From Anaerolineaceae bacterium (lineage in GTDB: Bacteria > Chloroflexota > Anaerolineae > Anaerolineales > Anaerolineaceae): a stretch of DNA of 58,358 nucleotides. Positions 17,422-27,400 of this stretch are shown here, piece by piece. The stretch spans positions 1-58,358 of the forward strand of contig PABH01000022.1 of assembly GCA_002702705.1 (NCBI GenBank). The letters run 5' to 3'. Position 1 is the first letter of the stretch. Each line of letters opens with the position of its first letter. The translations under genes and the position numbers were made by a program. The notes beneath the pieces are model-generated. The model was not told the DNA's origin. It did not search any database and worked only from the letters and a program-made list of their open reading frames with translations.

Positions 17422-19362
17422 TTGTCCTTGGTCACACTCAATATTCCCTTGCGGGACATCATCATCGACCCCAAAAATAACCCGGATTTACTTTCCCTGC
17501 CTGAGGCTGAAGCCATTGCATTGTTAAAGGAGGTGTTTGCCTTTCTGGATGCGCCTTTCTCCGTTTCCATTGAGGGGGAAACGGCCGTTATCGAAGCAAA
17601 CATCGATAGCGCCGACCCGACAGATAAAAATATCGTCCGGCTCCGAGAAAAAGCAGCCCGAGAGGCGAGTCGCGGCCGATATTCCCGTGCAGTGAAGCTG
17701 TACGACCAGATTCTTGCCCAGGCTCCACTACTGGTAGAAATTCGGCGGGACAAGGGAATGTCTCTCCTGGAGATGGGACAGCCAGCCGAGGCAAAGGAAA
17801 TCATCCGGCAGGCGCTGGCGCTCAACCCGACAGAACCGTACAGCCTGCTCCTGATGGGCAACATTTACTTTCAAACCAGTCAGGAAACGGCCGAACAGTT
17901 CTTCACCCGTGCGGCCCGCTTTGCTCCGGAGGACCCATACATCCTCTCCAACCTGGCCAGTCTGTTGGGCAAGCAAGAGAAATATGACGAAGCCATTACC
18001 CTCTTTAAACAGGCCCTGGCCGCTGACCCCGGCTATCCAAATGCCGGCTTTGGCCTGGCCCTGGTTTATATGCACCAGGAACAGTATGAGAAAGCAATTG
18101 GAGTATTGGATGCTTTGTTTGCCCAACCTTCTTCCGTGGATATTCGCAGCGAAGGCGTGTATCAGGAAGCGTGGCGTCTGTATCGTCAGGCCAATCAGGA
18201 ACTTGTGAAAGCCAATCCCGAGAAATATATGGCATATGTCCGTCAGCTGCGGGACACAGTTGACGCCGACGGCGGTGTGGAAATTGAGCTGGTGCCGGAC
18301 AACAGTATTGGCACGATGGCTGTAGCTGAAATTGCCTGGCACCATAACCGCTCGCGCCACGTGGTGCGCTACAAGGACAGTGCGCCAACCATAGTGCCGC
18401 ATCTCCTTGCCCACGAACTGGAGCATATCAACCTGGAAACGGCCGCACGCCAGGCGGATAACAATCGCTTCTTCATCACCAACCCGGAAACCCGTGAAGC
18501 GGCCGAAACCGCTATCCTGCCGGAGATCAGCAAGCTGAAGCGCTCTGGCGCGCTGGGGGACATGCTGGACACTTTCATCAACCGGATAATCTCCGGCCTG
18601 ACCAATCAGCTGTTCAACCTGCCGCTAGACATGATGATCGAACACGCCCTGTATCACAATCACCCGGAACTGCGGCCAGTGCAGCTTATATCCCTGACCC
18701 AGACCATGGCTGACAACCTTCAGGTGCTCAATGACAGTCAGATCAAGCGACTGACGCCCCGGCTCATCTACAACGCCAACCTGACCATGAATGCAGCGTA
18801 TGCCGTTTTCACGGACCATCTGTATAACGGCCGTACCAACTTCACCGACCCGTATGAATCCACCCGCTATCTGCGTCCCGGCCGGGCGCTGTTCAGCTTG
18901 TGGCTGGAAACGATGGAAGATTACCAGCCAGGCGATGAATACGACCTCGTCGATAAAATGGCTGACCAGCTCAAGCTGGAGGATTGGTACGCTTGGCGTA
19001 AAGATGAGAAACGGCCGGCGGAAGAAGTAGGTGGGACCACCAATGAGGCCCTGCTGAAGGAAAAGGAACCGGCAGCCGTCATGTACTGCCTGAGCGCGCT
19101 GCAACGCTTTGAGAACCTCAACCGGGACCAGATATTTCCCATCGTTTCCGAAATTGCCCTGCTGGGCCAGCGTGGTCTGGATTATGCTGACCCGGACCAG
19201 AAATACACCCTGAACAACATACCCGGCGAACAGTTCTCCGGTTTGCAGTTAATGTGTTTCATGTACGTTGGCTTCAAGGATATTGAACCAACTCTCGACG
19301 TGGGATTTGATTTATCTTCATCTTACCAACTGGCTTTGCAGCTTTACCAAGAAGACCGTTAA
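17422..19362 (+). CDS. TPR-repeat metallopeptidase with HELEH motif
   Basis: 646 residues. The start is TTG, supported by GTGGAGA eight bases upstream. After about 80 residues come TPR repeats (about 85-280, including SRGRYSRAVKLYDQIL, GKQEKYDEAITLFKQAL and HQEQYEKAIGVLDAL). A zincin domain follows, with H331-E-L-E-H335 in a hydrophobic helix (VPHLLAHELEHINLE) and a long helical C-terminus. There is no signal peptide, so it is probably cytoplasmic. It diverges from the BREX operon across a 180-bp spacer. It is GC-richer and rich in ACGGCCG motifs, unlike the AT-rich STAND genes after it. It could be a peptidase effector linked to BREX or a resident gene; partner unknown. Confidence 0.7.
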   Translation: MSLVTLNIPLRDIIIDPKNNPDLLSLPEAEAIALLKEVFAFLDAPFSVSIEGETAVIEANIDSADPTDKNIVRLREKAAREASRGRYSRAVKLYDQILAQAPLLVEIRRDKGMSLLEMGQPAEAKEIIRQALALNPTEPYSLLLMGNIYFQTSQETAEQFFTRAARFAPEDPYILSNLASLLGKQEKYDEAITLFKQALAADPGYPNAGFGLALVYMHQEQYEKAIGVLDALFAQPSSVDIRSEGVYQEAWRLYRQANQELVKANPEKYMAYVRQLRDTVDADGGVEIELVPDNSIGTMAVAEIAWHHNRSRHVVRYKDSAPTIVPHLLAHELEHINLETAARQADNNRFFITNPETREAAETAILPEISKLKRSGALGDMLDTFINRIISGLTNQLFNLPLDMMIEHALYHNHPELRPVQLISLTQTMADNLQVLNDSQIKRLTPRLIYNANLTMNAAYAVFTDHLYNGRTNFTDPYESTRYLRPGRALFSLWLETMEDYQPGDEYDLVDKMADQLKLEDWYAWRKDEKRPAEEVGGTTNEALLKEKEPAAVMYCLSALQRFENLNRDQIFPIVSEIALLGQRGLDYADPDQKYTLNNIPGEQFSGLQLMCFMYVGFKDIEPTLDVGFDLSSSYQLALQLYQEDR

Positions 19363-19753
19363 AAGCAAAATCAAATTTGCGATAGTAGGCGGTAAATATG
19401 CTTGTTATCGCGTTTGTTGTTCTTATAGTGAACACATTCCGCGTGCTGGTTTGAAAAATGTAGGGAAACCGAAATCGTCCGAAAGTTGAATATCGAGATT
19501 TTACACTGTTTAACTTTTTAAATTGAGGAGTGCAAAACTAAATTCCCATAAGGGACCTTTTTTCTAAGACCAATTTGAAGGTCTAAATTCGCGAAATCTG
19601 TTGATGATCGGAAGCACATTTCTGTTATTTAAAATGTTCGTATGCTCTGTCACTGTCTATCATTGATGGATATGTGTCTAATCCTATTCGCATCCCTCAT
19701 TTAATTAATGAGGCCAACGCTATTTCTTGATACATAGTTTGTCTCGGTGAAGT
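19363..19753. other. Non-coding gap before the STAND block
   Basis: No convincing ORF, RNA gene or repeat is visible. Base composition shifts here from the GC-richer gene on the left to the AT-rich block on the right, which marks a likely junction between DNA of different origin. Confidence 0.4.
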
Positions 19754-22700
19754 ATGTCCGATGAAAATTCCCCATTAAAACAAGCCTTTTCAGAATTGAC
19801 TGATGTTGTCTCTCAGACATTCAGTTTGCCTGAGCTTAAGCAGTTAGCCTCTTATCTAGAAGTTAAGCTTCAAGATTTGCCCACCAATAGCAGAATCGAA
19901 TTTGTTTTCGAATTAGTCCAGTATTTTCGGAGACGAAACATGCTAGATGAGTTCTCCCAGTGCTGTCAAAGAGAACGCCCAAACATTTCTTGGTCAGAAT
20001 ATTTTGCTAATATCCGTCCAATTTCGGCAAATACTCTCCAAGAAGCTTTAATATTGTATTTTAGTAAAGTTGAGTTTGAATCTCTCTGCCAAGATTTGGA
20101 GATTTACCATGAAAACATACGAGGAAATACCCAGCACGAAAAAAGTTATGATTTGTTGAAGCTTGTCAGTACAAGAGGTCAAACAAAGCAACTAAAAAAT
20201 ATTTGTGAGAAAAATAGGCCCAAAGTTGACTGGAACATCCTGTTTCAATCGGCTAATAAGAATCTAGCACCAGAATTACATATTCCGTTTCAAGCACAAA
20301 AACTACCAGCTAGATATGTGCCCAGAGAATCCTTAATTCAGGAAACAATTATCCAACTTGAACCCAATCAACCAGATCAAGCTCCTTTTGTTGGGCTGCT
20401 TGGACAAGGGGGAATGGGAAAATCTACGCTAGCTATCGCCATAGCTCATGATGAAACAAAAATAGCCGACTATTATCCAGATGGGATTTTATGGGCAACA
20501 CTCGGACAAACGCCGAACTTATTGGAAATATTGAACAGTTGGATGCAGGAGCTCGGGGAAACAGAAGTTGTTTCAGGAAATGAAGAAATAGTAGCCGGGC
20601 GTCTGCGTTCGTTATTAAGAAGAAAGCGAATTCTGATAATCATTGATGATGCCTGGAGAGAAGATCATGTGCGTCCTTTGCTAGTAGGAGGTAACGCTTG
20701 TGGAGTACTCCTAACTACTAGACAGAAATCCTTGGTTGAAGGGCTAAAGGCTCATCCTATCGAGATCGAGAAGATGACCCCGGAGGAAGCTCTAAAGTTA
20801 TTGTCCCGTGGCCAAAGTGAATTAAGTGAAACTGACAAATCACTCATACAACAGCTTGCTGAAGAGCTTGAACATTATCCGCTTGCACTTGATCTTGTTG
20901 GTGCACAAGCACAGAAGATGAGGAGCTGGCCTGTTTTCATAGAGCACTGGAATCGGCAAATTTTATTTGATTCTGCGGTGATCCACCGTTCATTGGAAAT
21001 TAGCTTAAATAATCTGAACGATGTGCAAAAAACTCTATATCAAAATTTGTGCATTGTCAGAAAAGGGGCTCGTTTTCCTGTGGAGATGGCCAAAAATTTA
21101 ATCGACCGATCCTACCGTGATCAGACAGAATTCATACTCCATGACTTGGCAGATCAAGCTTTGCTGGTAGTCCACCATGACGGTGACAAAGCCTTGTTTT
21201 CATTTCATTCTATTTTGCAAGATCTCATTAAAACTCGTTTGGGTGAGGAGCAGCTTGGGACAATACATGAAAAGCTTTTAGAATTGTATCAATCGAAACT
21301 AGAAGATGGACTTTGGCATACTGTGCCTGATGATGGTTACGTTCATAATCATCTATTCTGGCATTTTGAACAGCTGGGGTGGTTTCAAGAAGTACACAAC
21401 TTACTTCAAGAAGAGACTAATTCTGGACTGAATGGCTGGCATCAAGCGCGGGAAAAGCTAGGACAATTGACAGGCTATCTCGAAGACATAGAGAGGGCTT
21501 GGCAAATAGCTAGAGAAAACTTTAGACGCAGTCAGCAGGCAGTTGACCTTGGACATCAAATTCGGTATGCACTTATTATTGCAAGTCTCAACAGCTTAGC
21601 TGGAAATTTACCTCCAGAACTATTGTTTGGGCTGGTAAACGCCAGAATTTGGACAGCGGACCAGGCGTTTGCTTATGCATTTCAAAATCCAGTTCCACAA
21701 GAGCGGTCTCTTGCTTTAAAAATGCTTCTTCCGATGTTAATTGAGACAAAGGATCAAAATGACATCCTAGTGGTTTTGAAAGAGATTGAAGGGACTGAGC
21801 TAAGAAAAGAGGCGGTATGTAGTATCGCCAATTTTCTAGCTAAAAACCTATCGTTCAAACAAGTCTTGAATATACTTGGAAACTCCGATCCCGAGCGAAA
21901 ACAGGATATTTATTTTGAATTCGCCCCCATGTTTCCTGAAGCGCTTCAAGAAGCAAAGAGAATAATCGAATCTGCAACAAGTGATCAGCAAGGCGGCCTC
22001 AACATAAAGCTAATTGACTGTTTCGTAAAGAACGAATTGTACAAAGAAGCATATGATATTGTGAAGGCCGCTGGCGATGATTTGGCAATGAAGGTACAAG
22101 GCCTATTGTCTGTGTACAAATTTTTTGACGAAGACACTCAAAAGGGTATGCTTTTAGATGCTCTCTGGTCCTATGAAAAAATGATTTTCTCCCAGGAAAA
22201 TTCCTTTCTAATAGTTGAATTAGCTAAGCAAACCAAGCAGTATGAAACAATTCAGCGAGGGGTTTTTGAAATAGTCAAAAGGATGAAACACGGAAAAATT
22301 CAGGCTAGTCTATTAGCTGATATTGCTCCTTTTCTTTCAAGTAGCCTCGTTAATGAAGCTTGGGAAATTTGGAGCGATTTCGTATTTGATGCCGTTGCCA
22401 ATCAAGAAATTACCACTTCAGAAACAGAAAGATGGCTGAGAAAGTTTGCTCTATCGAACGATGTATCCGTGGCAATTGATGCATCGGAAAAAATTCGTAA
22501 CAAAGTTGAACGTGCTAATGCTTTGATTCGTTTAGCTTCATCCAGCTCGAATCCACAAGCAACTCGAGAAGAGGCGTTAAAAACAGTCCTGCAAATCTCC
22601 CAAGAAACTAAAAAAATAAATACTCTCATAGGTCTCCTCAAGGATTGGCCTCTTAAAGAACAAGAGTCAATCGTAAATATTGTAAAAGAGATTGCTATAA

Positions 22701-24358
22701 GTATCCAAGACAATTTTACTCGAGCTGAAGCATATTTTCTTTTAGCACCATTAATAAGTGATGAGGAAGAAAGGGAACTTTATATTGTTGAAGCTTTTGC
22801 CATAGTTCAAAGGGAAAGTATAGACCTTCCGACTAAAGCAGATCGATTGATTTCTTCATTGCCACGTTTTAACAGTATAGTCTCAAAACGCATAGTTCAG
22901 GAACTAGTCCTGTTAACTAAGCAAGACGTGCATCATAACACACGTAAACAGATACTTGGTCATCTTGTAAAGAAATTAGTCGAAATAGGTTGGAATAATG
23001 AAGCACTTGTGATCGCCCGCCTTATAGAAGATGACCAGGAGCAAAAAGAAACGTATTGGGCATTGGGCAGTAGGTTGGCAACACGAGGATTAGTCGGAGA
23101 GGCCATTAACATAATCTCAAAACAAGAAGTTAATGATTTATGGAAACAAGATCTAGAAAGCTATATTGATTTATTAAACACCGTAAAAAAAATTCCGGAC
23201 CAAAATCAGTCTGATTATGGTCCATTAACGAAAGTCGCCATAGTTGATCACAATGGAAGCGGTTCTGTGCAAATTGAGCTAGCCTGCTTACTTGCACACG
23301 CCGCCGGACAGAAAGCGATTGAAGGGAACGAAGATAGACTATCTATATTGAAACCATTGGCCTTTTTACTGGCTCAAGCCTCGGCTAATTCCCCTTTATA
23401 TCTTAGAGAAAAGAACAAAAATACAGCTTTGGTTATTGGTGAAAAAATCCTTCATCCACTAACAAAAGCCCTTCTGTGGGTTGACTTTGCCTATTATTTT
23501 GGAGAACATGAAAGATGTCTAAATAATGCAGTTGCAATCATCAACCAAATTTACGTGCGCAATGATCCTGAAACGCAGCAAGGCTATGCTGAAGCCTTAT
23601 CCGAGCTAGCATTAGCGATGGCTGAGCGTGGCTTCGAGTTGCAGGCGGTAGATGTAGTAAAGAGCATACCGTTTGAGTGGCAAAACTCGATACAGCTTCC
23701 AACTTTAACCAAACTTGTTATGTACTTTGATAGTGCGGAAAAAAGAAAAGAAATGATTCAGTTGATTATTGAATCGTTAAAAGGCGAAAAAATTTGGATT
23801 GAGTCGAAACAAATCGGGAAAATCCTTGTTGATTTGTCAACATATCCAGAAATCACAGCGCATATAAACGATGCTATTCAGATTGGTTTAACCATTATCA
23901 GTCCAATTCAAAAAGCTGAAGCTCTAATTGCACTAACAAGGCACGTGTCTAAAACATACCGAACGAAGGTAATCGAAGATCTTTTTTCAGAAATGTTAAC
24001 GTTACGCTCGAGCATGGAACAAGTAGAACTGCTCATACTTTTGGTTGCTGAGTTGCCGGACTCAAGAGTCCAGGATGCCATAAGGAAAGTAACGAGGATT
24101 GATGATCGGTTACCGAGAAGAAAAGCATTGACAGCTTTAGTTAACACGTTAGAAAGTTTTCCTAAGTCTAGTTTGACGAGTCTCTGGTTGAACAGCCAGC
24201 CAGAGCTTAATTTTTTGGTTTCCTCAGCCAAGAGGAACCGTCGACAAATGTTATCTGATTTAATTGGTCTTGAGCTATTGATTGCTACAATCGGAGGCAT
24301 CGAGGCAATTAAAGAAACTGCTGAAGCTATTCGCCTTGTGTGCCGTTGGTGGCCATAA
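19754..24358 (+). CDS. EAD-EAD-NB-ARC STAND NTPase with long helical sensor region
   Basis: 1534 residues, no membrane segment. There are two N-terminal EAD copies: about 7-80 (FSLPELKQLASYLEVKLQDLP... RERPNISW) and about 95-170 (FSKVEFESLCQDLEIYHENI... KNRPKVDW). An NB-ARC-type STAND ATPase follows, with Walker A GQGGMGKS (217-224), Walker B ILIIIDDAW (D298-D299), sensor GVLLTTR and the HYPLALDLVG (GLPL-like) motif. After a winged-helix region, about 1000 residues of helical-repeat superstructure (HEAT/TPR-like, irregular) presumably sense the trigger. The plan is that of NLR-like immune switches: ligand binding, oligomerisation, then effector recruitment by EAD contacts. It has no effector domain of its own, so it must act through another EAD protein. 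Transcribed alone, convergent with the WD40 STAND gene. Confidence 0.85.
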   Translation: MSDENSPLKQAFSELTDVVSQTFSLPELKQLASYLEVKLQDLPTNSRIEFVFELVQYFRRRNMLDEFSQCCQRERPNISWSEYFANIRPISANTLQEALILYFSKVEFESLCQDLEIYHENIRGNTQHEKSYDLLKLVSTRGQTKQLKNICEKNRPKVDWNILFQSANKNLAPELHIPFQAQKLPARYVPRESLIQETIIQLEPNQPDQAPFVGLLGQGGMGKSTLAIAIAHDETKIADYYPDGILWATLGQTPNLLEILNSWMQELGETEVVSGNEEIVAGRLRSLLRRKRILIIIDDAWREDHVRPLLVGGNACGVLLTTRQKSLVEGLKAHPIEIEKMTPEEALKLLSRGQSELSETDKSLIQQLAEELEHYPLALDLVGAQAQKMRSWPVFIEHWNRQILFDSAVIHRSLEISLNNLNDVQKTLYQNLCIVRKGARFPVEMAKNLIDRSYRDQTEFILHDLADQALLVVHHDGDKALFSFHSILQDLIKTRLGEEQLGTIHEKLLELYQSKLEDGLWHTVPDDGYVHNHLFWHFEQLGWFQEVHNLLQEETNSGLNGWHQAREKLGQLTGYLEDIERAWQIARENFRRSQQAVDLGHQIRYALIIASLNSLAGNLPPELLFGLVNARIWTADQAFAYAFQNPVPQERSLALKMLLPMLIETKDQNDILVVLKEIEGTELRKEAVCSIANFLAKNLSFKQVLNILGNSDPERKQDIYFEFAPMFPEALQEAKRIIESATSDQQGGLNIKLIDCFVKNELYKEAYDIVKAAGDDLAMKVQGLLSVYKFFDEDTQKGMLLDALWSYEKMIFSQENSFLIVELAKQTKQYETIQRGVFEIVKRMKHGKIQASLLADIAPFLSSSLVNEAWEIWSDFVFDAVANQEITTSETERWLRKFALSNDVSVAIDASEKIRNKVERANALIRLASSSSNPQATREEALKTVLQISQETKKINTLIGLLKDWPLKEQESIVNIVKEIAISIQDNFTRAEAYFLLAPLISDEEERELYIVEAFAIVQRESIDLPTKADRLISSLPRFNSIVSKRIVQELVLLTKQDVHHNTRKQILGHLVKKLVEIGWNNEALVIARLIEDDQEQKETYWALGSRLATRGLVGEAINIISKQEVNDLWKQDLESYIDLLNTVKKIPDQNQSDYGPLTKVAIVDHNGSGSVQIELACLLAHAAGQKAIEGNEDRLSILKPLAFLLAQASANSPLYLREKNKNTALVIGEKILHPLTKALLWVDFAYYFGEHERCLNNAVAIINQIYVRNDPETQQGYAEALSELALAMAERGFELQAVDVVKSIPFEWQNSIQLPTLTKLVMYFDSAEKRKEMIQLIIESLKGEKIWIESKQIGKILVDLSTYPEITAHINDAIQIGLTIISPIQKAEALIALTRHVSKTYRTKVIEDLFSEMLTLRSSMEQVELLILLVAELPDSRVQDAIRKVTRIDDRLPRRKALTALVNTLESFPKSSLTSLWLNSQPELNFLVSSAKRNRRQMLSDLIGLELLIATIGGIEAIKETAEAIRLVCRWWP

Positions 24359-24418
24359 CAGCTTAATTGTGTAATGCGCTCGCTTACATTCACTTTTTTT
24401 CTCTTCAATACCCAAAAT

Positions 24419-27400
24419 TTATGGCTGTTGATCTTCAGGTATCGAGGGATGAACAGGTAGATAGTTGCATGTCTGGCGATATGGTTCGCTGGGAAGGTAA
24501 AATTGCCATTCGTCCCAGGAAAGGTTGCGAGTCGCGCGTTTGCACGCTTCAATCAGCCGATCTTCCTGATCAATGAAATATCGGATAATGGAACCACCTG
24601 CCGTTGTAACCATTATTTGAGATCCATCAAGATTCCATTTCGCTGTAACAACACGAGTTCCATCCCCTTCTGGTTCTGCCAGCATTATACTAGGGTCAGA
24701 ATCCCATATGCGGACTCCACCATCTAATTCAATTACTACTGCACGGGACTCGTACTGGCTCCACTGGTTGGATTGACCGGAATGCTGCCAAGGATAAGAT
24801 ATCCCCAAATTATATTCTGAGGCTCGTACAGTAACTGCGCCTTCGCCACTTATTACAAGAGGGAATGGTTCATCAGGCCCCAGGCCCCATTGTACGTACT
24901 CTGCCCAATCTTCGTAGTTTAGAGTGTGCAAAAATTCACCTGTCCGAGCATCCCATACACGAGCAGGCCCTCTGGTATCATAGGTAACAACTAATGACTC
25001 ATCTTGATTCCATTGGGCATCCCAAACTTCACTCTCGTGTGCCACTGTGAACAGCAGCACACCAGTTTTGGCATCCCACACTTTTGTGGTTCCGTCTCTA
25101 CTAGCTGTCATTATATGGGACTCATCGTTGTTCCACTTAGCAATCCAGGCCCAATTGTCATGGGTGAGTTGAAATATCATTTCTCCCGTTTGGGCACTCC
25201 AAACCTTAACAGTTCCATCTTTACTCATTGTCATTATTTGGGACTCATCCCGATTCCATTTTGCGCTCCAGACAACATCGTTATGCGCTAACATGAACAA
25301 CTGCTCCCCAGTTCGAGAATCCCAAATCCTTGCTGTGCCATCATCACTATAGCTTAAAATCTGGGATTCATTCCGATTCCAATTTGCATCACCAACCCAA
25401 TCCTCGTGAGTAAGGGTTGGTATTAAATCGTGGGGTAATGCATTCCAGATCTGGATTTTCCCATTGTGATGATAGGTAAGAATACTGGTTTCATCTTTAT
25501 TCCACGTTGCGCCTTTAATAGCACTGGGCCCTTGATTTTCATCCTCATCAGATAAGGCTAATATCAGAGTACCTGATTGGGCATCCCAAACCCGGGCATT
25601 ACCATCGCTACCATAACCGAGAATACTTGTTTCATCTTCATTCCACTGAACCCCCCAAACCCGATAGTCCAGTGTTAAAAGCAACTCGCCGGTCTCAGCA
25701 TCCCATATTCGAATAGCATCACTATTGGTGAGAATACGCGATTCATCTTTGTTCCATTCCGCGCTGGTAACAGAACCACTATGAGTAAATGATTGTAGTA
25801 CATCCCCAGTTTGGGCGTTCCATACTTTTACTATCTGATCTCTACTGCTAGTTAGTATGCGCGATTCATCTTTATTCCATATGGCATTTGTAACGGCATC
25901 ATCGTGAGAAAGGGTAAATAATAACTCTCCGGTTTGAGCATCCCAAACTTTGGCGGCACCATCAACACTAATAGTAAGAATTCGAGATTCGTCCTCATTC
26001 CAGATGGCACTTGTAACGCTTTCATCATGTGAAAGGATAAGAATTAATTCCCCAGATTCAGCATCCCAAACTTTCGCGGTGCTATCAACACTATTAGTGA
26101 GAATTTGAGATTCATCTCCATTCCATGTGGCATTTTGAACGCTATTGTCATGTGAAAGGATAAGAATTAATTCCCCAGATTCAGCATCCCAAACTTTCGC
26201 GGTGCCATCAACACTATTGGTAAGAATTCGAGATTCGTTCTCGTTCCACATAGCATTTGTAACGGTACTCATGTGAGAAAGGGTAAGAAATAATTCTCCA
26301 GTATGAGCATTCCATACTTTCGCGGTTCCATCAACACTATTGGTAAGAATTCGAGATTGGTCCTCGTTCCATTTGGCATCATAAACCTGAGCTTCGTGAG
26401 GCAATTCCAGCACCAAGTTTCCAGTCTGGGAATCCCATATTCGGGCTGTTCCGTCCAAACCAGCAGATAGAATAAGTGTTTCCTCCTGATTCCACTTTGC
26501 AACGTTTATAAACCCTTCAACCCTGAGAGCAAGATGAGGACGGTTAACTAACCTTGAACTGTCATAGATTGCTTGAAATGCTTGTGGGCTTACACTGCGT
26601 CGATCAGCTTCGATCGAGAGCAAATGTGCCAGCATGGTATCTTCATGCAAAATAGCATCTGAAAAGGCAGCCAAGCTCAGGGAAAGGGATTCCTGAGTTT
26701 CACGAGCTAAGCGCTGGTTAGTGTTATCTAAAATATAGACAGCAACGCCTAATCCGATGGCTAGCAATCCCAAAATAATAACGCCTGCCATTAAGCGCTT
26801 AGCCGCTCGCTGATTTTCCATAGCTCGTTGCGCTTCAATCGCTTGGCGAGCTTCAGCTTCTTCAGTCAGCTTTTGAGCGACTGCCAGTTCTTGTTTGAGT
26901 CGCGCATCTGCTTTTTCCTGTTCTACTCTTTGCTGTTCAAGACTAGTTTGAATATAGGCCTTTTCTGGCTGACTTAAATCATAAGCGGAATCAGTAAGCC
27001 ATTGTTCGGATTCAGCAAGGGCTGCGCCGCGTAGCAAAGCATTAGGATCCTGATCTGTCTTTTCCCACTGGGTGCGGTATACGCGTAATCGTTCTTGCCA
27101 GAGGCGAAATGCACGATCGGCCTGCATCCATGTCTGAAGTTGTTCCCATCGTCTTGTTAACGCTTCATGCGCTAGCTCAACCGTTTCGCGCCCAGCTTCA
27201 TCGCGCCCAGTCACTACAAGTCTTTTATCGGCCAAAATTAGTATGGTTTCCCAGACATTTTTCTGTAAATCATCTCGGTTAGCGATGCGCCTTGTGTCTT
27301 CTGTTCCGATGCCTGGCTGCACCAACTGGGTAAAGATATACCGTGCCTGTTTTTTTTGCACATCGTTTAGTTTTTGGTAAATCTCATCTGCATATTGAGC

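Noticed and set aside
19268-19489. Plus-strand ORF overlapping the end of the TPR peptidase
   Set aside because: Out of frame with the real gene; the overlapping part is a shadow and the rest is low-complexity intergenic sequence.
25004-25291. Regular plus-strand ORF opposite the WD40 repeats
   Set aside because: Its periodicity is only the mirror of the WD40 repeats on the other strand.
24600-26510. CRISPR-like regular spacing of repeated DNA
   Set aside because: Period is about 129 bp, repeats are imperfect and lie in frame within one coding sequence encoding WD40 units.
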